A stretch of 64,000 nt of DNA from Anisakis pegreffii (Eukaryota; Nematoda; Chromadorea; Rhabditida; Anisakidae): assembly GCA_035041965.1 (NCBI GenBank), contig JAPYMA010000658.1, positions 1-64,000 of the forward strand, read 5' to 3'. Position numbers and translations under genes: made by a program. The notes beneath the pieces are model-generated. The model saw only the letters and a list, made by a program, of their open reading frames with translations, did no database searches and was not told the origin of the DNA. Of the stretch, positions 12,483 through 23,007 are shown one piece after another. The first letter of the stretch is position 1. Each line of letters opens with the position of its first letter.

Positions 12483-15400
12483 ATGATTTCATTCAATCGC
12501 TGTCTAGTAATATGGGTGACGTTTGTTTTCACGGTGGCGTTGGCTGAAGACAAATTGCTTATGGTGCAAGTGGTAAGTTCAATGTTCAGTTAAGAAAGAT
12601 GGCTGACAAATAGAAATTAGCCACTTTCATCACTGATTCAACGTTGAATCCAAAGTACTTGATAATAAAAGAACTGATTTGTAGCCTAATCAAGTATATA
12701 CATCCGTCTATCACAGTGGTTCTCATAGAGGGTGGAATTATCCACTTTGGGTAATTTGAGGGTGTCAAGGAGCGAGGAAGGGGGCCCGCAAATTAGTATT
12801 TCGTGCAGTTGTTATCCTATGATAGAACGCCATTCTGGTGGTATTTTTTTAACTCGGATATGTAAATGCGATTAGTTTTCTGGTACGTCCGGGCCTAACA
12901 GGGTTTTCATTGGTTTTAACAGGGTTTTCATTCTTTTTCTTGCTGTTATAATCGCTCTCATGACTTTTATCACTAAAATTGTTCTCTTCTGCTACTTTCT
13001 CATTCATTTCACTCAACAATTGAAGTCAAATTCTTATTCTATCAAGTTCACTCTATAATTGATCATTTAACTGTCGAACGTTGCTGAGCAATTCAATTCG
13101 ATTGTTGTACTGTTGACTTTGGCTGTCAACACTCGTCAACGTATCCAATAAATAGTAAAGGCTATAGAATAAGAAATTGATTCGAACTGAGATGTGAAAC
13201 GGGACGAAGTGAATGATAAAAACTCATGAAGAGAACGATATTCGCATGTGATAGCTATGAGAGTGAATACAACACGTCTGAAAAGAATGAGAACCCATTT
13301 AAAACAGTTTTAAATGAGCGCGTCACAGACATGCAATCATGAACGATTGCAATAACGACCAACACAACAGTCCAGGACATTGAGATTAAGTTTTTGTATC
13401 AGGGGGAGAGAGGTAACAGTGGCCTGCCGCATCATCAAAAGGAGCACCCGAACGTGAGAACCACTGATCAAATTAGTACATTTGTGAAGGATTTTATGAA
13501 CTCTCTGGTTAGCATCTCACTGATGAAGTCAGCCCAAAATGAACATTCGTTCGAAATTTATCGAGAATTTGAAACATGTCATGAAAGAAATACTCACGCG
13601 ATGAATTACACAGTTGTCAAATGGTAAGCAAGGAGGCAAATGAATTTACTTATTCTTCAGTCCTCTGACGTCCTCCCGGGAAGGAGTTTGTGAGATATTC
13701 AACAGGTTCAGGATTCGGAAACATTTGTAGTGATTCGTGAGTTCTAAACTGGTGAAACAAAAATCGAATGAAATAAAGAGCGTTTTCAGATGTGGCGACA
13801 TGGTGATCGCACTCCTACGATGACCTTCAAAAATGATCCCAATCAAGAGAGTGCCTGGCCATTGGGTTGGGGGCAGTTGACGCCGGTGGGTGATACACCG
13901 ATCGATCATAATCATATTAAGATTTAGTCGGACTTGATGAGTAATAGAACTTCCTGGCATGATAAGTTGAAAATTTACCAGTAAATAGCTTCGTTCTAAT
14001 TCCAATAGAGAAAAGATTGAAAGACAAAATGAATGAGCGGATTTTCAAGAATTTTTTGTCGAGCAGAAAGGTATTCGAAGTGTCGAAAGAATGTCGTTCG
14101 TTTGGTTTATTTGCGAAAATTTTCATCAGCTTGTCTTTAAAACTACCAAATACATGAATTTAGGAAGGCATGGAGCAACATATGATTCTTGGTAACCTTC
14201 TCCATCAAAAGTATGTCATCGAGACTAAATTTCTGAACACATCGTATAAATTCAATGAGGTTGGTCATTATTTACAACAACAGAGCAGCTCTGCAGTGAA
14301 AAATCATAGGGAAGAAGGATTTGTTCCTCAGAAATTCTCCAACATCTCAATCAGTCTCCATTTGACGTGGACCTCAACTGAACTTCCATCTCAATTCTCA
14401 CTTCATCTCAAAATTGATCGAATCGCCGTCAATATCACTAAATTTCAGATGTACGTTCGAACAACAGACGTGAATCGAACCTATATCAGCGCATATTCCA
14501 ACATCTTCGGCATGTACTACAATCGCACAGAGTCCATTGCCGGTACCAATTTCCCAAAAAATGCCAGATGGCCCGGTGTGTTGGTGCCTTTTCCGGTACA
14601 TTCAAATGTTGACTACAAGCACGACTATGTGAGTGACATCCTCATTCGTTTTTGATATTATTGGGCACATTATGAATAACGATCACTGTCATTCACCTCA
14701 ATTTTCATGAAGTCATCAGTATTACTGATGTTGTTACTGCTGCCATTCCCTTGTATTTGTACCTCTCGAATTCATCATCCTACGAACTGCAAATCATATG
14801 AGCAAGTAAACTGAATGTTAAGATTTCTTGATTTGGCGTTAATTGGTTCAGTTGTTTATATCGTTGAATACGAATATGTCGACTTGAATATGTAGAGAAA
14901 CCAGCATGGAAAACTTTCAGATTGGCAATCCATTGGCTGTTTGTCCTCGCCGTGAATGGTTATGGAGTAAAGCGAAGGAGACACCGGAATTGAAGGAGCT
15001 CCAGAAAGAAAATGATGTTCGTGTGATACTCGACAGTAGACATTGATCGGAAAATATCCGTGTTTAATAATTTCACCATCTTTTACTTGCACACTTTGAG
15101 AACATCACAGAACTAGTTGCTCAGATTTCTTGTTCCTGATAGTAATATAGATCAAAATCCTGGTCCGCATCAAAAAGATGACGGTCGAAGAAATGAATTC
15201 ATGACGTGATCGTATCTGAAAAATCGGAAACCATTCAACTTAAACGCGTATTCCTTTAATTAGCACTGGAAGTAATTCCGCACTGAATCATTGTGTTTCA
15301 AGTCTGCTTAATTTCAGCAATTTTTGAAAGATCTCTCGGAAATCACTGGTAGCACCATAACACTAGACAACTTGTGGTATGTTCGTGATGCGATTTTCAT

Positions 15401-18400
15401 TGAGGTCAGTGATCACAGAGTAGAATTTCCTATTTCGTTATTTTGAAACATACACACCTTCCAATCTCATTTTCAATTGGAATTCGTCAAGTATCTTTTG
15501 AAAGCATAGGTTTTTGAAATTTCGTGATCAACTGCCTCGAAGAGATCATCATTCAACAGATGAATTCCAGCTCTCCAGCCTCATAATTGCTCAACGATTC
15601 AACATTGCTCAAAACAACCAATCTCATATACCTGAGTAAACCAATCACAACGTTACTGGTTGTGATACAATACTACTACCGATACTGACAAGAATCATAG
15701 TGATAACCTTGTCAAACCATGTCATTGGAGCATCAATAATAATGTTACTATCAACATAAAGACAACACCAAGAAAATGATGATTATTAATGATAGCAACA
15801 GTTTTGCTAACATAATCATCCTAAAAACCATTTTGATGATTTCAGAAAGTGCATAATAAGACGGATAGACTCATCAATGATACCACATATGAAAGAATCG
15901 ATAAAATAGTGGATTTGATGGAAAACTATGAGGATGGTCTTGGTAAGGACATCAAACATATTTTGATATCCATCGGGTATTTGATTTCCTCTGAAAGTCT
16001 TTTTTATCTTAATCAATGAATTGCGTATAGATCGATGGACTTGCAAATCAGAGCACGTAAATTTTAGATCTCACGCCAGTGGACAACATCAACTTCACAG
16101 TGGAGATTGCAAAGGTTCGAGGTGGAGGCGCTCTGTGGGCATTCATGAATCACTTCGAACAGAAGGTATCCCACAATCCTAACGTTCCATAGGTAGAGCT
16201 GCATAATGTCAGCTTATCATCGACTTCGATCGCAGCTATCTATAAGCTGGTGCACTTGAAGTTATTGATTCTTAGAGAGCCCAGTTTTAATATGCCGAAA
16301 TTTTAGTTGTTCTGCAACGACCCAAAGAATCAGGATAAACCGCAATGTAACTGGATGAAACACTTGCGATACTATGCGTTTTCTGCGGTAAGTTTGATCG
16401 GTATGACTTAGGTGTTTTCCAACAGAATTTTAGAGTCCCCTTCATCTGAAGGCCTTGAGAAGACGGTAGCCTTGAAGGTGCCACCCGAGACAGTATTAAT
16501 AAAATGCCTATATCTCCTCAAGTAAGCAAAATTGCTTATTATAATATTTTGAATCTAGAGGTTCCGCTGGATCGACTGGTGAAAATAAATTCACATGTTA
16601 CCGGGCAAACCTGAGAAGACGGTTAGCTCGAAGATCGCAATCCGTCTATTGCTAATATGAACGTATTGATTGCTCTATAGTGATCAATTTGTATGAATGA
16701 GCGTGACTGCGCTATCGAATTGAGATAGATCTAAGTAAATGGCTTTAGCTCCTCAGGAAAGCAAAATCGCTCGACAAAATATATGTTACTCTGATTGAGA
16801 AGATCCACTTGGATCGACTGATGCAAAAAAATTCATATGTTACTGGGCAAACTTGAGAAGACGGTAGCCTTGAATGTGGCACTCGAGATATTATTAATAA
16901 AATGCCTACATCTCCTCAAAAAGGCCAAATTGCTCAGTAAAATCTTTGATATTATGAATCTAGAGGTTCTGCTGGATCGATTGGTGAAATGAAATTCACA
17001 TATTTCCGGGCAAACCTGAGAAGACGGTTACCTCGAAGATCGCAATCCGCCTATTGCTATATTAACGTTTTGACTACTCTATAGTGATCAATGTACATAA
17101 CTGATGAGCGCGACGGCGATAATTGAAATAGATCTAAGAAAACTGCTATATCTCCTCAGCTAAGCAAAACCACTTGGCAAAATCTATGTTTTCTGAATGT
17201 ACATATCCAGCTGGATCGAATGATGCAAATCAATTCATAGGTTAAAATGAATTCACCCCATTTCAAACTGCACGCTCATTAGCGCATTGACTTGATAGTG
17301 CTTATTCTTCCGCGGATGATACATTGAACATATCAGTGATTCAAAAGGCCGAAACATTTTTTTGGTTCAAATATTTGAACTCATCGACACCATCCTTTTG
17401 ATTGAAGATGCAGACCGTTAATTGTTCAAATAACACTTCAGTTTATCATTGCCTGAGAATTACCAACACTTGTAGATCTTTCTTTCATTTTTGGATGAGA
17501 AAATTAAGCCACTGACTGTAAGTAAGATTGTCGTAAAATGCTTGTTTTCGAAACAATGTGTTTCAGCACGACAATGCTATATCAGCGCTGATGGCAACGC
17601 TTGGTGCGAAGGAAGAACTGGTTCCATATGGCTATCCCGAATACTCAGCTTGTCTAGCGCTTGAGCTCTGGTTAACCAGCAAGGGTCCAGCAATACGAGT
17701 ATGTTATGAATGCACTGAATTATTTAATCCTCTTACCTGTGACCAACCCTCCGGAAGCACTTTTCAGAGCGATTGTTTTAGATTTGCTCAAATCAAGTGA
17801 GATTCCATTCATTCCGCAGTGATTCTAATTGACATGCCCCGTTGAATTCAACAATTTCCATTGAATTCGTCAATGACGAAACAATAGCGATAATCGCTTA
17901 AGTGAATTTCAGATGCTGTATCATGCGAATGCCTCAACTGGGTTCAAAGAAGTCACAAGGACCATAGCTGGTGAGTGATTTGGATTATTCTTGTCAACGT
18001 TGTGAAATCGCCTTCATTTGGTCATTCCGAGCACTAGAACTGTTCTGCTCGGAGAATCAATCTCTGAACATCTAAGCACCTTACAGTTGGAGACAAACGA
18101 GAAGTGAAGAATGAGCACCGTTATTTGAAGCGATTAATTATCCTAGCGGCGTTTTGCTGCCGAAACCATTCTCTTTACCATTGATTTTACTACCACTGAG
18201 CTGCTAGTGCATCCACGATGTATGTGATAATGTTTTAAGCAGCGTAAGATATGATCCAGAGGGTTTCAAGTGGCCGTTTATCAATCCAATCCAACAGGAA
18301 CATCTCCTTGAGCAGTTTCCATTCAGCTGAGGAGTTGATCTGTTTAGCTGTCTGCCATGTTGTTTTCATTTCAGGATGTGAGAATCTAAGCAGTGATAAA

Positions 18401-18897
18401 TGTGACTATAACATTGTTCTCAAAACTGCCAAGATATTCTATCCAGGAAAAGACCAGGAGAATGTGGTGAATATTGCTTGTTGAAGTTTTCTTGTTCAAT
18501 TCATGCTGCAATTGTCAATTGCTCGGTGGTACATTCTGAATTGCCGTTGAACTCATAGCGCAGATCTATCGAACTATCGAACTGCTGAATGTAGTCAGTG
18601 GAAGAATGGATTGAAAGTAGCACCATGGCAAACCATAGTTTTGGAAGTGTATCTGAGTATCACGAAGCGATTGACTTCAATTTTCTATTTTAGAGCATTT
18701 TTTGATAACATGAAAGAGGTGTGTGGAAGTTTTATATGGGGAAGGTATATTGCCTATGGTTCCTATCACGCGGTTTATTTCAGCTTTGCCAAGACACGAC
18801 GTCACCGAATACGGACATGTGGACATATACGAAAGCCTCCTCAGCCTCCTCAGTTAATGCATCACTTCTTTCGGGTTCGTTTCCGATTTTATGGTGA
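12483..18897 (+). CDS. Histidine acid phosphatase, paralogue HAP-2
   Basis: A secretory-pathway acid phosphatase closely related to HAP-1. Exons: 12483-12572, 13790-13885, 14164-14259, 14449-14628, 14921-15016, 15318-15404, 15846-15942, 16068-16165, 16307-16387, 17567-17698, 17913-17970, 18375-18463, 18784-18897. They total 437 codons plus TGA. A signal peptide ends near VALA (about residue 21). RHGDRTP is at 33-39, the binding Arg ([11 protein letters not shown]) at 98, and HD at 308-309, so the enzyme should be active. Exons 2-12 match HAP-1 in length base for base; only the first and last differ. Intron 1 carries a hAT-like element and intron 9 a satellite array. Intron 3 (14260-14448) is 189 bp with no in-frame stop, so retention would insert 63 residues. 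Exon 13 also has a possible earlier donor at 18875, so the last residues are uncertain. Confidence 0.93.
12714..13466. mobile_element. Non-autonomous hAT-like DNA transposon, copy 1
   Basis: The element begins CAGTGGTTCTCA and ends TGAGAACCACTG, a 12-bp terminal inverted repeat of the kind typical of hAT elements. It is about 750 bp long, has no transposase frame, and lies in HAP-2 intron 1. Its interior aligns in inverted orientation with 32244-33168. An 8-bp target-site duplication is not obvious at the flanks. Confidence 0.8.
14260..14448 (+). other. HAP-2 intron 3, open in frame and conserved with HAP-1
   Basis: The 189-bp intron is a multiple of three with no stop in the reading frame of exons 3 and 4, so exons 3-4 form one open frame of about 160 codons. 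Its first 70 and last 120 or so bases nearly match HAP-1 intron 3 (3484-3742), which has an extra segment of about 70 bp and an in-frame stop. The other introns of the two genes do not align by eye. I treat it as an intron because its removal restores the canonical HAP sequence between NTSYKFNE and [11 protein letters not shown]. Confidence 0.75.
16430..17260 (+). repeat. Satellite family copy B in HAP-2 intron 9
   Basis: The core GAGAAGACGG recurs near 16457, 16613, 16855 and 17019, preceded by TTACYGGGCAAACCT in most units. Spacings alternate (156, 242, 164), and adjacent pairs sum to about 400-406 bp, the same higher-order period as the array at 1-1440. Long stretches such as GCAAAATCGCTCGACAAAAT match array A read on its minus strand. 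Confidence 0.88.
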
Positions 18898-19962
18898 TGA
18901 ATTTTTTCTAATGTTCTGGGCGAATGGTAAAACAATCCCGTATGAAGTATTTCCTGAGCCTATCGGTTATTTTGATGAAACCATTCGACCGGTTTTATCA
19001 TCATTATTGGCAGTTCATCCATTATTATACTTAGATCTGTAAAGTACAAATTCTTCCAGCTCTGATGATGATTGCGATGAGTTGGATGAAGATGCAATGA
19101 AGGAGTGACCTCTTCTGCTGAAGAATGTTACAGCCTCATAGGCTGAATAGTTCCTCAACATATATATGCAATATTGTGCTCATTTTTCAAGACATACAGC
19201 TCTAAGACAGTAACTAAACCATGCATTTTTGATTTCTCTTCTCCAAGCAATACAGCTCATCTTTCCTATGTTTGTCACTTATCATTCCTGAATATCCTCA
19301 TAGATTTTCATATCGTCATGTATTTCGATTGGCATTTTTCGACGTGTTATCTGATTGAATGTTCCATTTTAATCCTATAAGACGATTTTTCATCTAGATT
19401 TTTTTGTAACAGATAATTTCTTCGGAGAGTTTCTATTGTGTCTGCAACAATTCATGTGATAGTTTAGTCCAATTTTGATCTTCTATTGTCAAATTTTCTG
19501 TGATATTTTAAAGCTCAAACTAAGAACACGGTGAACGGTGATATTCCGATGTTGTTCAATTTCTCATTCCACTAGTCATTCTAGTTTGCTGTATATGTAT
19601 AATACAGTATGTATTGTCATTATTAAATATTGCCTAATAATAAAGCTTGCTTTAACTAACATAAGATCAGATATATCTTTTATTCTCGTCAATAACAAAT
19701 TGTCGTCACTCTTGCTGTAGTAATTGTCATTATTGCCGTCAACATTATAATCACTGTTACGATTGCTGTAAACTGTATGCTCAATAAAACTACTCAAAAT
19801 CATTTCATTCGTCAATCAGTGACTTTTGCTTAGAAAAGCGATTAATCACTATGGAACTGTGAACTTTCAAACATGAAATTTTTCTAAACATCCGTATGCC
19901 CGATTAGGCAAGGCGATTTTTACATTGGAACTAATCGGATAAAATTATACGCATTGCACATA

Positions 19963-20035
19963 AACCAGTTCACTTTCTACAAACAAAATCCATCGAATAT
20001 CGTGGAAATTGCAATTTGTAGAAAGTGAACTGGTT
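19963..20035. repeat. Perfect 21-bp inverted repeat (hairpin)
   Basis: AACCAGTTCACTTTCTACAA and the following A at 19963-19983 are exactly complementary to 20015-20035, with a 31-nt loop. It is intergenic. It could be a foldback element or hairpin RNA; no coding context is seen. Confidence 0.9.
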
Positions 20036-22781
20036 GAATCAATGAAAAAAATTCACTCAGTAAATACCTGAAATGTGATTGAAGAGATAATAATTGTCTA
20101 ATGTCTTTATTGCTGTCGTCACCATCACAGATATGGTTGCTTCAAATTGTTTGCTGACGTGAACGGAACTGCTCAAAGCTAACAGTTTCGCGAAGCTAAC
20201 AGTTTCGGTTCAATAACGATTTGACTCACATCTTTCCAAAAAATTTCTCTGATTGTAAGATAAATAACACCGTTCAGTCAATGCACAGTGCTCGCTACAC
20301 AATGTCTGCTTGGTGCACATGTTGCACTCATCAGTTAATACATCAGTACAACAAGCGAAATTGCGTGAAAAACTATCCATCTTAAGAGAACATTATGTTT
20401 CCTGGTATCTTTCGAAACAGCAATAGTTGTTAGCCTTCAGAGAGACATTTGAGTGAGGAATTGTCTGAAAATGAAAACAACACACGGAAAACAGTCTTTT
20501 TCGTTGAATGATCAGTTCAAAGCACTTTTTCGATCAGATAGATGTTTATGAACGTACACAGAATTCAAGGCGATTGGATTGCGAAAAGATACGATGGAAT
20601 TTGAGTTTGTAAGTTTTAAAGACAACTCCTTTCAAAATACAAGAGAATTAAACACACCACTATGTTCGACTTATCAGGTTACTGAAATTTGTTTTAGGTT
20701 TTTTTACTTACCGTTAGTTGAAAGAAGCTATCTACGTGCTGTGCAGTTTGTGGTTACGTTGCTGTTGACATATTCAAAATGCTGATAACGAGCAGTGACC
20801 TAAAGCAATAAAATTTATTTTGAAAATGTTGATGATTATTACATGATTTTTTACGATGTTGTTGATATCGCCACGCAATATCATTTTGTTTGCTGTCACT
20901 AAATTTTCTTTTAATGAAGACAAATAAAGTCTTTTTCTAAGAGTTTGTACCAACAGCCCATTCAACAAATGGAACGTCTGCGTAACTTCTTATACGATTA
21001 GTAAAAGAGCAAGAGCACACTCCGACACGATGTCAATGTTACACGAATAATATCATGCTGTGTTCTGTGGTTTCAGTGTTATACAAATATCATGCACCTG
21101 GCAGAAAAATGAGATTGAAATTGGTAGGTTTTGATATTTGAGGATATGAACCGAATGCTTATACCACAAGTTCAATTCATAGAGGATTTGCTTTAGTTTT
21201 CAGGAATCGTTTTCGTCTTGCACAAATATACTATCGATAAAGATTTTACTAGCAAATTCTGAGGTTATCGCCAAAATGATGTGTTCCAAGAATTCACTGG
21301 TGAGGAGAAGAGCAATGACAAATCTGAAAATTGTTCAACTTACGAACATTCTATCGACCAAAACAGTCTGTCAAATTAGGGAAATAAGTGCCGAATCTCG
21401 CATGGCATGAATGAATAAGGCCAGATGAATCTGAAGTACGCTGGTTCTTCATTGAACAGACGAACTGATCAGTGGCTCGAAACTGGACAAGCGATATTCA
21501 TTAGGTAAATGTTTTCTTCTGCACTTCATCAATTCAAGCAATTAATGTTAAACCATCACTGATCAGTTAGTAATGAGCATCACTCCTTTAAAAATACATC
21601 ATCTTGTCTTTCATAAGCGATTTTTCATCGTAGTGATTGCAAGGAAGCAGTTTTCATTAGTAGAATGAACGTGTCGATTGAGAAAAATCTATGTTTTTGA
21701 GCGTACAAATGCAGAGCAAAAATCTTCTGAAAGAATGACTGATTAGTTTTTGTCAGAATGCTGTGCTAAAAACTTTAAAAATCTAAGGACTAAAATTAGA
21801 ATCTTATGATATTTTTCTTAGTGTCAATAATTTGTCTCATTTTTGAGAGTCTAATCTCATGGTTTTTTTCATGTTTAATTTCGTTTGAGCGAGCGTCTAA
21901 ATAAGATTTTTACTGAGGTGAGCTCGACAGGGAAAGAGATAACGAATGATCGATAGATTGATCGATTGATAAAAGTAAATGGTTTCGATTGTGCAATTAG
22001 CTTGTGACTCATTTTTGTTCTAATTGTTTCTTCCAGACTGTGTCTATTCCCAGACGTTGGGCAAAATAGCATTTGCAAGTAAACAGGAACAAATAGTTAA
22101 GTACCAATGAGCGCAATCACTTCAATGAACCGACTAAAAACCCTTCGAATCTCTAGTTTAACACTAAATTTCGCAGTTTCCAATTGTAAAATAGCTTTTC
22201 AATCGTCATATTTTATACGATTGATGTGTTCTCATTCTAGTGAAAATAAAAGTTGTGAGTGTGCAATCCAGTTTTGGATAGCACCATAGCCAAACTAAGT
22301 GTTGCCAGCTATCGGTTTTGTTCGCTAGTATTATTGATACATTCTGCATGGTTGGTAATCCGCAATGTAAATATTCAGTGACTGCGAATAATCCGCAAAT
22401 AAGTTTGCTTCTATCCTATTTTGTTAATGATTTTATTCAACTCGTCTGATCACTTTCATACGCATTATATTAATACATCTGTTTTGAGTATTTTACTGGA
22501 ATATACATATGACGATATCAGTTTGATAATTTGCGACCCAGTGAATTATTATTGTCATGTACAAATAAACATCACTCACCATGGTAGTTTCGTTTAATTC
22601 ATGTTACTATGTTCATGTTGTTGCATTTCCCGAACAGATACTTTGAACGAATACTTCTGTGATTCACTTCAATAACTAATTTTGAAAATTTAGGAACTTG
22701 TATTTCAGTACACAGTTTCAAATTCATGTTCTGATTGGTCCATTGTGTCATTGCTTCGCCAGTATTATTCAACCAGATAAA

Positions 22782-22816
22782 TCCAGAACGCTCATTATAT
22801 GAGTGAGCGTTCTGGA
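22782..22816. repeat. 13-bp palindrome upstream of HAP-3
   Basis: TCCAGAACGCTCA at 22782-22794 is repeated inverted at 22804-22816 with a 9-nt spacer, about 190 bp upstream of the HAP-3 start codon. It could be a transcription-factor site or a small hairpin; neither is shown. Confidence 0.75.
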
Positions 22817-22980
22817 CTTCAGGACACAGTGTAAGAGGCACTGTACTCAATAAACTATGGGCAAACCTTAGAACAATTTGTTTTTTGATGAATATTTGCG
22901 TAAATTTCAGAGGTTATCTCCTCTTCGATTAACTCCTCACTGCCTTTTAAGATTCACTCGGCTCACTTCTCTTCGTGTGC

Positions 22981-22989
22981 CTTCCTCAG
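22981..22989 (+). other. Probable trans-splice acceptor of HAP-3
   Basis: CTTCCTCAG, at the end of a pyrimidine-rich tract, finishes 18 bases before the ATG at 23008. Confidence 0.45.
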
Positions 22990-23007
22990 CGCAAAAAGTG
23001 GTTCGTG

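Larger units (their letters stand above)
18898..22970. other. Intergenic region between HAP-2 and HAP-3
   Basis: No gene could be assembled here. Just after HAP-2, a different frame stays open from 18611 to 19042 and, past one TAA, to 19107, with an acidic end (SSSSDDDCDELDED). It has no recognised family and may be a degraded exon. Possible poly(A) signals AATAAA occur near 19632 and 19783. Hairpins are listed separately at 19963-20035 and 22782-22816. Confidence 0.5.
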
